NCBI RefSeq assembly: GCF_003086295.3
Contig: NC_092042.1
Coordinates: 42,964,137 to 43,028,136, forward strand
Reading direction: 5' to 3'
DNA length: 64,000 nucleotides
Source: Arachis hypogaea
Lineage: Eukaryota > Streptophyta > Magnoliopsida > Fabales > Fabaceae
The notes below the pieces were generated by a model. It was not told the origin of the DNA. It ran no database searches and saw only the letters and a program-made list of their open reading frames with translations. The position numbers were made by a program, and so were the translations under genes. How positions within the stretch are numbered: the first letter of the stretch is position 1; the number at the start of each line of letters is the position of its first letter. Shown one piece after another: positions 20,081-32,268 of this stretch.

Positions 20081-21533
20081 TGATAAACCCATTTGTAGGG
20101 TTTATCTTATGCTTCATTTAATGGATTTTATGACCTTTTACCCACATTTATTCAATGAAATAGCATGGTTTCATGGTTGTCTCCCAATTTTTGCTTAAGT
20201 GTGAAAACATGCTTTCTAGGTCCTTAATTAGCTAAATTTAATTCACCTTTGATTCCACTAGATGCCTTGATGTGTTTGTAAAGTGATTTCAGGTTGAAAA
20301 GGCTAGGAATGAATCAAAGGAGTGAGAGGAAAGCATACAAAGGGGAGAAGATCATGAAAAGCAAAGAATTGAACTCGCCTATGGACGCGCGTGCGCACCA
20401 GGTGCTTATGCGCACCTTGCGAATTACGCACGCGTACGCGTCGGTGCTGGTATATGATTTTTTAATGAAAACGTGGCCAGCAAATTCAAAAGGGTTGTGG
20501 GGCCCAATCCCAACCAACTTTGGCGCCAAAAATGCTATTTAAAGCCAAGGATTGAAGAGTAAAGGGGGATTCCATCATTCACACTCATTAGGATTAGTTT
20601 ATAGTTAGTTTTAGAGAGAGAAACTCTCAATTCTCTCTAGGATTAGGATTATGATTAGGTTTAGTTCTTAGATCTAGGTTTTAATTCAAGATATCTTCTA
20701 CTTCTTCTTCTCAATTCCTTGTTGTTGCAATCATCATTCTTCTATTCTTTTGTTGTAATTTCCTTTATGTTGTTCTCATACTTTGTTGTAGATCTACTCT
20801 TGTCTCTTCTACTTTCTTCCAATTTAATTTGAGGTAATTCATAATAATTGTGTTCCTTTTGATTGTTGTTGTTGATTTCTTACATTCAATTGTTATTAGA
20901 TCCTACTTTTGTTATCAATTTACTATGCTTTTCCTTTGTTCCTTCAAAGTGTTTGATGAAATGCTTGGCTGGATTTTAGTATAAATTTCGTTCCTCTTGG
21001 CCTAGGTAGAGTAATTAGTGACTATTGAGTTATCTAATTCTTTTGTTGATTGATAATTAGAAGTTGCTAATTGATTTGAATGACTCTAAAGCTAGTCTGT
21101 CCTTTAGGAGTTGATTAAGACTTGAGGAATCAAATTGATTCATCCACTTGACTTTCCTCCATGCATAGAGGTTAACTAAGTGGTAGCAATGAACAATTTG
21201 TGGTCACAATTGAGGAGGATAACTAGGATAGGACTTCTAGTTCTCATATCTTGCCAAGAGCTTTGTTAGTTGTTAGTTTATTTTCTTTTCCAATTATATT
21301 TCTTGTCTAAAATCTCAAAAACCCCAAAATATCTCATAACCAATAACAAGGCACTTTATTGTAATTCCTAGGGAGAACGACCCGAGGTATGAATACTTCG
21401 GTTTATAATTTCAGGGGTTTGTACTTGTGACAAACAATCTTTTGTATGAAAGGATTATTGTTGGTTTCGAAACTATACTTGCAACGAGAATCTATTTGTG
21501 AAATTCTAGACCACACAAAAAATCCACTCATCA
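20081..21533 (+). mobile_element. Solo LTR E, target duplication GAATG/GGATG
   Basis: A 1453-bp LTR, TGATAAACCC...CCACTCATCA. It interrupts the D 3' LTR; the undisturbed site is visible in the D 5' LTR near 28815. The duplications differ at one base. A TATTTAAA box at 20536-20543 followed by a CT-rich leader sets the transcription direction. A small CpG core array (CGCACGCGTACGCGTCG) lies near 20390-20440. It belongs to the same family as 57224-58774. Confidence 0.9.
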
Positions 21534-22049
21534 GGATGCGAGCGGGATCTATTGCCACCGACCTCACATCTAAGCACAAGCGGGACAAACCACCGCCCTT
21601 ACGCCACCACCGCTACCTCGAACAGGTGGGATCCAACCTCAGCCCCTGCCCGGGCACATAGCGTCTCATAATCTCAGAAAATCATTATTCAGTGGTTTTC
21701 AAAAAGCATTTTTCAGTATACAGAGATCCATCACATCAATCCGAGTCCTCGACTCTTCTCCACCACTGTCCATTCATAACTCAGTTTTCAATTATCAAAA
21801 GTTCATCATTTCTTCATCTCACAAATTAATCATCGTTCACCTAATGTCAAACCCTTCTCAGCACACCAGAAACCTAGGCCTCCATTTTCTAATTTATCGT
21901 AAAATAAAGTACTTGAACCCTTATGTTATACCCCATGTTCTAATAATCAAAAGTAGGCCCAAAAGTCTTAAAATAGTGTTAAGAAATTTACAACCGTATT
22001 GAGAAGGTAAAATAGTTGAAAAACAAGTAAAATTTTGAGAAATAGGACG

Positions 22050-22400
22050 TGTGCGGCCGCACAAGGGTCTGTGCGTGCGCACACTCCTGAGAATTTTAAA
22101 ATGCGTGCGTACGCACAGGGATGTGCGTACGCACAGGTGTAAATTTTTACAAGAATCTGTTCACTCGCACAACCTGTGCCAGCGCCCCCAACAGACAAGC
22201 CTTCCCAACGTGTGCGTCCACACAGGCCTGTGCGGCCGCACAAGTTGAAGTTTTCCTTAGATATGCGCGCGCACAAGCTGTGCTAACGCTGCAAACAGAA
22301 CGCATTTTCCTGCCTGTGCGTGCGCACAGGTGTGTGCATCCACACAGATTAAAATTTTTGTAGGGTGTGCGCCCGCACAAGGGTGTGCCTTCCGCACATA
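22050..22400. repeat. GTGCGxxCGCAC palindrome array in the element D 3' LTR
   Basis: About a dozen copies of 10-12-base palindromes (GTGCGGCCGCAC, GTGCGTGCGCAC, GTGCGTACGCAC), irregularly spaced by 15-35 bases. The array keeps short ORFs open in several frames, none of them credible. Confidence 0.9.
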
Positions 22401-23934
22401 TCAGAAAATATGAAATTCTGCAACTTTACAGAACTTTATATTTTTAACACCAACTTTGAATGATCATAACTTCCTCTATAAATTTCCAAATTTCACAAAC
22501 TTTATATCGATTAAAAGGGTTTTCAAAGATCTTTAATTTTAGACAAGTTTCATCAATTTTTGAAAGCTGTGGCAAAAGTTATGATCGAACAAAGTTTACC
22601 AAAAACCCAATTTTACCAAAAGTTTCCAAATGACCAATTTCCCCAACTATCATATCTCAAACTAACCAAAACAATACCAAACCATTCCAAACTCCCTTTT
22701 TCATCAAAACTTACCCCTTTTATTCAATATTACACTAATCATACCACAATTTCCTTCACATTTCATTATTTCCAACCTCAATTATCACATATACAATATA
22801 TCCACCACACATCTTATCTCACTACCAATTCTCATAATCTACTCAACCATGCTTCCTATTCATAATTAACAATACTCATCCATCCAAATCCATTATATTT
22901 CGAATTTATCATTTGATCACAACAACACTTCAATTCATTATATCTCACCAACACAAACAATCATCAACAACTTACAATTTCCAAACTTATCCTATGGGTC
23001 ACTAGCCTAAGTGTCCATGAATATTATATACTACATAGAGGAAACTGAAACCATACCTTGGCCGATCTCCAATATGCACCAAAACCCCAATTGAGTGCAA
23101 ACTAAGCTTTCCAACACAATCCAAGCCAGTAAATCAACTCCAACAAGCATCAACTCAACTCCAAAGACTTCCAAACTCACAATAATCAAGCTATGTACAC
23201 ACAAATTACAACTGATCAACCTAGGGCTTAATATATACACAAAAATCACAAGAGATCAAGTAGGCTCACCTTACCCAAGGATGATTGGGACAAAATCCAA
23301 TAATAATCAAGTGCTAGAGTATACCTAGATAATCAAAATCACAAGATCCATTCATTCACCATAGCCAAAAATCGAAACTGAAATGGAAGGAAGAACTAGG
23401 CAAGAAAATGGAAATCCTTTACCACTTTGTTTAAATGAAATCGAAGAGCTCGACGAGAGCTTCGCATAGCAACTGACGGCACGCGAATCGGAGCTCCGGA
23501 GAGTGAGATATGGCTCCAAGAAAAAGATGATGAATAGTAACTAAAACCCTTACCTCTCCTCTCTTCACTCTCACGTTGCTGTTGCTATTGGGTGTTATAA
23601 GTGGCTGAGTTTGCCACTTAATGGACTTATATAAGGTGGGGCTTGGGCCTAACTTAGGCCCAGTCCAACCTGTTATCGTTTTTAGCCCGTTTGGCCCAAC
23701 TTTGGGCCAAAACTTTAAAATTAACGCCCGGTTTTCGACTTCTAATATTTTTCTAAGATTTTTTACTGTTTCCACTTTTTCTCGTGCGGTACCAGGCAAA
23801 CTTGATCTGGTTCAATAGGTTCAACTGCCGGTTTGTGGTTTTTCATATTTAAATCCCCAAATTCTCATCCTAACTTTCCAGAACTTAATTTGGGCATTTA
23901 AATAATTTCGTCCGCGAAAACTCAGGTTCTTACA

Positions 23935-23950
23935 TCATCCCCTCCTTAAA
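23935..23950 (-). other. Polypurine tract of element D
   Basis: The element strand reads AAGGAGGGGATGA directly before the LTR start TGTAAGAACC, a standard position and composition. Confidence 0.85.
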
Positions 23951-24097
23951 AAGATTTTCGCCCTTGAAAATCTGAATCACGCGATGTACTCCACGAAACG
24001 TCCTACTTTCGATGTTGCCAACCTAACAAGTTGCCAAAGTATCTTGTTCAACATCATCCTATCGTGTCGATGTTCTTTGTCGCCAACTCCTCCATAA

Positions 24098-24544
24098 TCA
24101 ATTCACTCGGATAGGCAAAAAATGAGTGGATTTGGTTAAGCGATCCACGATCATCCAAGCCGCATCAAATCCCAACCTAGTCCTTGACAAACCGGTCACG
24201 AACTCCATCGCGATTCCTTCCCACTTCCATTGAGGAATCTCAAGAGGCTGCATTATTCCTGACTGCTTTTGATGATCTATCTTCGCCTTCTGACACGTCA
24301 AACATTTAGATACTACTGTAGCTACATCACCTTTCATCTCAGACCACTAGAACATCTTCTTTAAGTCATACTGCATCTTCGCACTTCTAGGATGTATAGG
24401 AAGTCCACTGTAGTGAGCCGTCAACAACAAGTCTTGCCTCAATCTCCCGACATCCGGTATGCAAATTCTCCCCTTGTATCTTCGCAATTCTTCATCATCC
24501 TTAGCGAAATTCTCACGCCCCTTATCACCAACTGGTTGGAACAA
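24098..24544 (-). pseudogene. Element D integrase, N-terminal part only
   Basis: Two reading-frame pieces. 24347-24544 contains IPDVGRLRQDLLLTAHYSG with the zinc-binding His residues. 24098-24337 contains CLTCQKAKIDHQKQSG (the CxxC half) and the start of the catalytic core, WEGIAMEFVTGL...VDRLTKSTHF. The core then stops and the polypurine tract follows within 150 bases, so the remaining DDE residues and any chromodomain are deleted. The CxxC region is typical of the Tekay clade. Confidence 0.85.
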
Positions 24545-24776
24545 TTTTCGAAGCTTCCGTTCATCTTGCTACGCCGTCTGAATCTCCGTCTTAAACGGGC
24601 TTGGAATCTGCAACTAGTTCAAACAAGTTCTTCCGGTAACCTCACCAATGTCCAGCTTAAGATCCACAACTTATCCACTAGCTCCTCTTCCTTGATTCTC
24701 ATCCAATCATTTGTTAAAGACCTCCGACTCAAAGCATCTGCGACCACCTTCACCTTTCTAGGGCGATATCTCATTT

Positions 24777-25496
24777 TTAAAATTGTAGTCCTTTAAGCAA
24801 CTCCATCCATATTCTCTGACGCATACTAAGCTCTTCCAGGTCAAGGATGTACTTGAGACTCTTATGATCAGAAAAGACGCTAAACCTCTTTCCATACAAG
24901 TAGTGCTTCCAAATCTTTAGTGCAAACACAATCGCCGATAATTCCAAGTCATGAGATGGGTAGTTGACCTCATGCGGTCTCAGCTGATGCGATGCGTAAG
25001 CCACCACGTTCCGGTGTTGCATCAACACGCAACCCAAACCCTTCAAAAAAGCCTCACAATATATTTTGAACGGTTCATGCGGTTCTGGTAAGATTAAAAC
25101 AGGTGCTGAAGTTAACCTCTGCTTCAAAGTTTGGAAACTCTCTTCACACTCCGACGTCCATACGAATGACACTTCTTTCCTTATCAATTTTGTCATTGGT
25201 AATACAATCCGGGAAAATCCTTTGATAAACCTCCTATAATATCCGGTTAAACCCAAAAAGCTTCTGACTTCCGTCACCGTTGTTGGTCTTTCCCATTCCA
25301 TCACCGTTTCCACCTTAGAAGGATCTACAGTTATTCCTCCTTTGCTCCCCACGTGACCTAAGAACTTCACTTCCTCCTTCCAGAATTCACACGTCGACAA
25401 CTTAGCGTACAACTTCCGCTGTGTCACTCTGATTATCGTCATTACGAATCCGAAAATTTTTCTTAAATCAAATACCTGTTTTGTAGCATCTTTCAA
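24777..25496 (-). pseudogene. Element D reverse transcriptase C-terminus and RNase H
   Basis: About 240 codons. Connection region [30 protein letters not shown], then RNase H: YCEAF (normally YCDAS, so the first catalytic Asp is changed), [21 protein letters not shown] (Glu kept), [11 protein letters not shown] (Asp kept). The polymerase YxDD region is missing upstream. The fragment is not functional. Confidence 0.88.
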
Positions 25497-26380
25497 AACC
25501 TTTAAAACAAGTTCAATCTAAATGAGTCCTTTGTTAAAACCTTATCAAAAGAATCAAAAACCATTTATTTGTGAATCAAACATTTTAAAGCATGATTTTC
25601 CTAAATTCATTGAAACCTTTAAATCAAAACCTTTCCATTTAAATCCCTTTTTGTTAAATTAAAATTTAGAAGCCAAAATCACAAGTGAACAAAATCTTAG
25701 GACTCACTTTTCCTTTTTAAATTGTATCATTTGATCAAAAGTGCCAATCTTAGTTTCAAAATCAAATCATTCAAAATAGTTTATTCTAAACCAGATCACT
25801 GTTGAGTTTTCTGAAAGGAGTCAAAATAGTTTACTCAGAAGTTGCCTACTTCAAATCATGGTTTTCTTAAATTAAAACTTTTCAAATTGAATCCCTTTCG
25901 ATTAGAGAAATTGGAAACCATTTTCATGATTGAACAAAATCAGAGAACTCGCTGTTCGTTTAAGCCATGTCTCTTAAATCAAGAGTTCCGACTAATTCTC
26001 AAAACCGAATCATTTAAACCAAAGTTTCAAACTGGATTGAAAACCATTCTAAACCTTAAAACTGCAAAAATCATAGTTAAAAACTGCAAAGGCATTAGTC
26101 GATACTTCCGTTGCCACTAGCGCTGAACCGCACCCATCGCCTATACAGGGAACCGCCAAGACTTCTAAGCATACTTGGTGACCATTCTGGCACATCCGCT
26201 CTAATCGTTCATCATCACCAGTTCGACGCTCTCGGCTACCACCAAAAGAATCTTCCTTCCCCATAGTTTACTCCCACACAACTCTATGCCCTTGTAGCCC
26301 TAACGACGACTTTGCAAAAGATAAAACCAAGCTACACTCATATCCAAGCAATATATGATATTCAAATCATACACTTACCT
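25497..26380 (-). other. AT-rich spacer in element D replacing protease and polymerase
   Basis: Around 880 bases between gag and RNase H. Most of it is AT-rich (repeated CAAAACC, AATCAAA) with no coding signal. A GTAAGTG donor-like sequence occurs on the element strand at 26371-26378 just after gag, but no matching acceptor is convincing. A short open stretch at 26049-26264 is unrecognised. Confidence 0.6.
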
Positions 26381-26381
26381 C

Positions 26382-27372
26382 TCATCGAAGGATCCGACCC
26401 CATCGCATCACGTGCATCAAAAGCAAACACACGGCCTGACTGTTGATTCTAGCCCTCATCTCGTTTCCTCCCATGGCGACAATACTTAGATATATGCCCA
26501 GGTTTTCCACAGTTATAGCAATGACCATTTCCTTTCGCCTGATGAAACTGAGCTTTTTTGCCCCTTTTGAAGTTCCCTTGACCTTGCAATTACTGGGGAG
26601 TATATCCATCTTTCTTGAAGTTCTGTCCCCTTGGTCCGAGGTGATCATCGAGTTCCCAACTAGAATTCCCTCCATGGGTGTTCCTTGACGAGGCTACCGT
26701 CCTTGCATATTCCTCAACAAACATTGCCGTGTCCACCAATTCAAAAAATCTTCTCATCATCAGTGGAGCTACAACACGCTTGATGTCTTCTCTTAACCCC
26801 ACTTCGTATCCGATGCATTTCCATTCCTCGTAAGACTCAAGAGTACCTTGACTTATCCTCGAGAACTTACAGAGTTCCTCAAGCTTGCCAGTGTATTCTG
26901 CTATAGTCGTAAACCTTTGCTTCAGCTGCAAGAGCTCCAATTCTCTGGCCTCCCTTAGTGACTCATGAAAGTACTTCTTGTAGAAAGCCTCCCCGAATAA
27001 CGCCCAGGTAATGTTCATGTTCTGTTGGCGTAGCAGTTGGCGCTCTCCTTGCCACCATTGCTGAGCTCCTCCCACTAGTTGATAAGTCACATATTTCACA
27101 AACTTGTCATACGGTACATGATGGGTTAGCAATGCACACTCTACAGTTTGGAACTAGTTATCCGCTTCAGTATGGTTTGTCAAACCATTGAAAACTAGCG
27201 GAGCAGCTTTCCAAAAAGCAACTAGAGTCCTCAGGACACCACTCAAGCTGTCCTCAACACCTTCTCCATTTTCGTTTCCGCTTCTGGCCGGTTGGATTAA
27301 CCTCCGCACAGCTTGTAGAGTCACAGCAGCATTCGCTTCCAATGTGCTTGCCAGGTTCGCCATCACTGCCAT
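26382..27372 (-). pseudogene. Element D gag with CCHC zinc knuckle
   Basis: The N-terminus is at 27154-27372. The gag core is at 26590-27132 (YQLVGGAQQWWQGERQLL, LLQLKQRFTTIAEYTGKLEEL, GLREDIKRVVAPL). A zinc knuckle CYNCGKPGHISKYC is encoded at about 26473-26514 in another frame, so at least two frameshifts separate the parts. The C-x2-C-x4-H-x4-C spacing is intact. Confidence 0.88.
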
Positions 27373-27657
27373 GAACTCGGCATGGTTATCAGCCGGTTAC
27401 TCATTTCTACTCTCTCGTGAACGTGCTTGATCTTGTCTGCGAGTGGCCATTGAGTTTTCTGTCTACACCAAATAATCGATATCGAGGTGATCAGTCTCAA
27501 TATCAAAAGCTTAATGTTTCAATTACCCCAAACGGGCACTCACAAACAAGCATGCTACGAAATATCACGTAGATAACCTAATAGCATTAAAGAAAAGACA
27601 CACAGAGTATGCAATGAAGCACAATCGGTCCATCCCTTAGGTTCACGAGGACGAACC

Positions 27658-27669
27658 GCTCTGATACCA
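27658..27669 (-). other. Primer-binding site of element D (tRNA-Met)
   Basis: The reverse strand reads TGGTATCAGAGC, the classic initiator-Met primer site, five bases from the LTR. Confidence 0.95.
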
Positions 27670-28055
27670 CTAAATGTAATACCCAAATTAGCCTAAGTTT
27701 TACCTCGCGTTGTAAAGCAAAGATTAATCAAGGATTACGACAGTTCTAAGCTCATACATATGATATATAGAAGGAATAATAGTATCTAGAAGCCTGATGA
27801 ATGATAAGGTTCAAAAACAGGATTTTAAAAGCGCAAAACGAACTAACGAGCGTCTAACTTAAGCACAAGGAACAGATGTGATATAAACAAAATAATAGTA
27901 TAATAGTGTAATATTGTGCAAAACTAGTCACGGCTCGCGGAGTTTAAGCCGGCTAGCCAAATATATAGATAAGAGAAATCTAAAGTTTAAAATGGCTTAT
28001 ACAAGTTTTGTTCTCTCTCAAATACAAGCCTCTAGGCCAAAATAAAAATACAAAA

Positions 28056-28058
<3 letters not shown>

Positions 28059-28109
<51 letters not shown>
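28059..28109. repeat. (TA)n microsatellite in the element D 5' LTR
   Basis: About 51 bases of alternating TA. The same site in the 3' LTR (19350-19364) has only about 15, so the run expanded or contracted after insertion. Confidence 0.95.
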
Positions 28110-28112
<3 letters not shown>

Positions 28113-29334
28113 AAAATAAATCAAAAGGACTCAATAGGTATCCGGATCCTCCGCTTCTATCACCAACCAAACAACTCACCGAGGTGGGTTGCAACCTGCA
28201 TCTGAGAAACACAATAGAAATATGGAATGAGAACCGGAGGTTCTCAGTAAGGTAACAGTGCCCAGTGATGTAGGATATAAGAACCCGGGATGCCAAAGGC
28301 AATCCTAGACTTCATATCCATCACAATATTCAATCTTAAGGCATACTAAAACAAGTAAGCATAATGTACCAACTTTGACTTAAATAAACCAGGTGATCTA
28401 TCTTAGGGGATTTCTACTCTAACTAACACCGCTGTCCCACAGCCTTCACCAACCGATCCTCCATGCGATCCTATCGCCACCGCCTTCCGAACCTCCTCAA
28501 TCCCAGTAAAAAACACAGGTAATATACAATGGAAGTAAAGCACAAGTAGAAGCATATAAGGCAAATAATTCAGATAGCAAGTAAGCATGTTATTGAATTA
28601 GGCAAGCCATTACAAGTAAACAAAGCATACAAACAGATAGAAAATACATATGATGAATGCATGCCCTATTGGCTGTGATATCACATTGTCGGTTCAACTG
28701 CCAACCCGACACATCTCCATGGAGACGTAGCCCTTCGAATTTCTCTTATGGGAATCCCTGAGATATAGTGTCCAGATCATTGTCCAGGTAATGGCGCCTG
28801 CACGCCCTATAGATCTGAAGGGATGCGAGCGGGATCTATTGCCACCGACCTCACATCTAAGTGCAAGCGGGATGAATCATCGCCCTTACGCCGCTGCCGC
28901 TACCTCGAACAGGTAGGATCCAACCTCAGCCCCTGCCCGGGTGCATAGCGTTTCATAATCTTAGAAAATCATTATTCAGTGGTTTTTAAAAAGCATCTTT
29001 CAATATACAAAGATCCATCACCTCAATCTGAGTCCCCGACTCATATCCACTACTGTCCATTCATAACTCAGTTTCCAATTATCAAAAGTTCATCATTTCT
29101 TCATCTCACATATTAATCATCCTTCACCTAATGTCAAACCCTTCTCAGCACACCAGAAACAAAGGCCTCCGTTTTCTAATTTATCGTAAAATCAAGTACT
29201 TGAACCCTTAAGTTATACCCCATCTTCTAATACTCAAAACTAGACCCAAAAGTCTTAAAATAGTGTTAAAGAAACTTACAACCGTGGTGGGAAGATAAAA
29301 TAGTTGAAAAACAAGTAAAATTTTGAGAAACAGG

Positions 29335-29640
29335 ACGTGTGCGGCCGCACAAGGGTCTGTGCGTGCGCACACTCTTGAGAGTTTTAAAATGCGTGCGTAT
29401 GCACTACGCACAGGTTTAAATTTTTACAAGAATCTGTTCACTCACAGAACCTGTGCCAGCGCCCCCAACAAACATGCCTTCCCAACGTATGAGTCCGCAC
29501 AGGCCTGTGCGGCCGTACAAGTTGAAGTTTTTCCTTAGATATGCGCGCGCACAAGCTGTGCTAGTGCTACAAACAGAACGCACTTCTCTGCCTGTGTGTG
29601 CGCACAGATTAAAATTTCCGCAGGGTGTGCGTTCGCACAT
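29335..29640. repeat. GTGCGxxCGCAC palindrome array in the element D 5' LTR
   Basis: Homologous to 22050-22400 but with fewer units; two blocks present in the other LTR are deleted here. Confidence 0.9.
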
Positions 29641-31229
29641 ATCAGAAATCATGAATTCTGCAACTTTGCAGAATTTCAGATTTTTAACACCAACTTTGAA
29701 TGATCATAACTTCCTCTATAAAATTCCAAATTTCACAAACTTTATATCGATTAAAAGGGTTTTCAAAGATCCTTAATTTTAGAGAAGTTTCATCAATTTT
29801 TGAAAACTGAGACAAAAGTTATGATCGAACAAAGTTTACTAAAAACCCAATTTTACCAAAAGTTTCCAATGACCAATTTTCCCAACTATCATATCTCAAA
29901 CTAACCAAAACAATACCAAACCATTCCAAACTCCCTTTTTCATCAAAACTTACCCCTTTTATTCAATATCACACCAATTATACCACAATTTCCTTCACAT
30001 TTCATTATTTCCAACCTCAATTATCACATATACAATATATCCACCACTCATCATTATCTCACTACCAATTCTCATAATCTACTTAACTATGCTTCCTATT
30101 CATAATTAACAATACTCTTCTATCCAAATCCATTATATTTCAAATTTATCATTTAATCACAATAACACATCAATTCATTATATCTCACCAACACAAACAA
30201 TCATCTACAACTTACAATTTCTAAACTTATCCTATGGGTCACTAGCCTAAGTATCCATGATTATTATATACTACATAGAGGAAACCGAAACCATACCTTG
30301 ACTGGTCCCAAATTTGCACCAAAACCCTAATTGAGCACAAACTAAGTTTTCCAACACAATCCAAGCCACCAAATCAACTCCAAAAAGCATCAACTCAACT
30401 CCAAAGGCTTCCAAACTCACAATAATCAAGCTCTGTACACACAAATTACAACTAATCAACCTTAGGCTTCATATATACACAAAACCACAAGAGATCAAGT
30501 AGGCTCACCTTACCCAAGGATGATTAGGACAAAACTCAATAATAATCAAGTGCTAGAGTATACCTAGATAATCAAAATCACAAGATCCATTCATTCACCA
30601 TAGCCAAAAACCGAAACTGTAATGGAAGGAAGAACTAGGCAAAAAAATGAAAATCCCTTACCACTTTGTTTGAATGAAATTGAAGAGCTCGACGAGAGCT
30701 TTGCATAGCAACTGACGGCACGCGAATCAGAACTCCAGAGAGTGAGATATGGCTCCAAGAAGAAGATGATGAAAAGTAACTAAAACCCTTACCTCTCCTC
30801 TCTTCACTCTCACGTTGCTGCTGCTATTGGGTGTTATAAGTGGCTGAGTTTGCCACTTAATGGTTATATAAGGTGGGGCTTGGGCCCAACTTGAGCCCGG
30901 TTCAACCCGTTAGCATTTTTAGTCCGTTTGGCCCAACTTTGGGTCAGACCTTTAAAATTAACACACAGTTTTTGACTTCTAATATTTTTCTAAGGTTTTT
31001 GACTGTTTCCACTTTTTCTCGTGTGGTACCGGGCAGACTTGAACCGGTTCAACCGGTTCAACTGCCGATTCGCGATTTTTCACGGTTTTTCACAGAAAAT
31101 ACATTTTTCGACACAGAAAAACCTATTGAGTCCAAAAATTATATTTAAATCCCCAAATTCTCATCCTAACTTTTCAGAACTTACTTTGGGCATTTAAATA
31201 ATTTCATCCGCGAAATCTCGGGTTCTTAC

Positions 31230-31514
31230 TGTGGCGTTTAGCGGCAGCTCAATAGAGAGCTTGCACGCGGTACGAGGCGATTGGCGCGAAACGCCAGGTA
31301 GCGGCGTTTAGCGCCAACGTGGCAGCATCAAATTTCTTTTTTTTTTCTTCTGCATGAATTCTGTTAAATTTGTCTAGATTTTTTCTAAAATAATTAAAAC
31401 TACAATGCGCCTCAAAATAACATCCAAATAGGTTTCAAGAACTAAGATCTTAATAAAACTCAATAAATTCACATCTAAAATAATAAGAAAATATAGAAAG
31501 ATGCTCACGCATTA
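31230..31514 (-). repeat. 5' LTR of element B, segment 3 of 3
   Basis: GTGGCGTTTAGCGGC continues the core array left off at 18963. The segment ends in GATGCTCACGCATTA, where the family terminus is GATGCTCACGCATCA, so one substitution has hit the LTR edge. Confidence 0.8.
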
Positions 31515-31515
31515 T

Positions 31516-32268
31516 TTGTCTTCCGTGTAATCTGATGGAGGAGGATATTTTCCATTGCCTTAGGATCTCCGTTAAAGCTTAAGATGTGTGGAATCACCTG
31601 GACATTGGCTGAACTAGAGATGATATCTCCATGAACTTCCATAACTGGATCCGGCGTAATACTAATGCTTATGAATATCTCTTCTTGGTTGAGCTTTGGT
31701 GGATTTGCGGGATCATAATAATGATATGTTCAACGGGGATATAATTTGGAACACTTTTAAGGTTGTATATTTCATGAAGTAAGCAGTCAAGGGTTTTGGA
31801 GAAGCTTTTGATTTTGACATAAGTATAAATCATAACACTATTTCTTTCTCTTGGATTCCTTCTCCTCTTTTTGTCGTCAAATTAAATTGTGATGGTAGTA
31901 TTTTGGTCTATAAAAAAAAAAAAGGCTAGGTTTGGTTGTATTCTTCGAGACAATTTGGGTAACTGGATTAACAGGTGCTATTCCTATGGGTACCATTGTT
32001 CAGTGTGAGTTGTTTGGTATTTTTTGTGGCCTTCATTTGGCTTGGGACTGTGGGTTTAGAGAAGTAATCTGTGAGATGGATTGTTTTGAGGCGTTCGAGG
32101 TAGTTGATCAGAATTTGGGGTGTGATAACTTGACTTCATTGAGAAGATCATAAACCTTCATAATAGGAATTGAAAAGTGAGTCTGGCGTTAATTCATCAT
32201 ATTACTAATGCTGTTGCTGATTTTATAGCAAAGCATGCTGCACGACATGCTTTTCCGCATACGGAGTG
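31516..32268 (+). pseudogene. LINE fragment: reverse transcriptase C-terminus and RNase H
   Basis: The first part reads CNLMEEDIFHCLRISVKA-DVWNHL, the zinc-finger region that follows plant LINE reverse transcriptases. The second part is a type-I RNase H-like domain: CDGSI (Asp), CELFGIFCGLHLAWDCGF (Glu), EMDCFEAFEVV (Asp), ADFIAKHA (Asp), so the D-E-D-D set is recognisable across at least two frameshifts and several stops. The 5' part is absent because element B is inserted beside it. Non-functional. Confidence 0.85.

Larger units (their letters stand above)
18964..23934 (-). repeat. 3' LTR of element D (interrupted by solo LTR E)
   Basis: TGTAACACCCAAATTAGCC...GGTTCTTACA on the plus strand. 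It is about 3.5 kb once E (20081-21533 plus one 5-bp duplication) is removed. It carries a GTGCGxxCGCAC palindrome array at 22050-22400. Confidence 0.9.
18964..31229 (-). mobile_element. Element D: decayed Tekay/Del-like Ty3/gypsy element with 3.5-kb LTRs
   Basis: LTRs at 18964-23934 (with solo LTR E inside) and 27675-31229 flank a 3.7-kb interior. It has a tRNA-Met primer site, a purine-rich tract, gag with a CCHC knuckle, RNase H and the start of integrase; protease and most of reverse transcriptase are missing. The LTRs differ by several indels and many substitutions, so it is older than element C. The duplication at the right end is not intact. Confidence 0.88.
27675..31229 (-). repeat. 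5' LTR of element D
   Basis: A 3555-bp LTR beginning TGTAATACCC on the plus strand and ending GGTTCTTAC; the final A of the expected CTTACA is lost. Compared with the 3' LTR it has a long TA run, a shortened palindrome array (29335-29640) and about 65 extra bases near 31070-31140. Confidence 0.9.

Noticed and set aside
21968..22380. Overlapping ORFs on both strands rich in Cys, Arg and His
   Set aside because: By-product of the GTGCGxxCGCAC array, which avoids stops in several frames; absent as coding sequence in the sister LTR.
22560..22865. 101-codon plus-strand ORF in the element D LTR
   Set aside because: Low-complexity AC-rich sequence, disrupted in the homologous LTR near 29820-30110.
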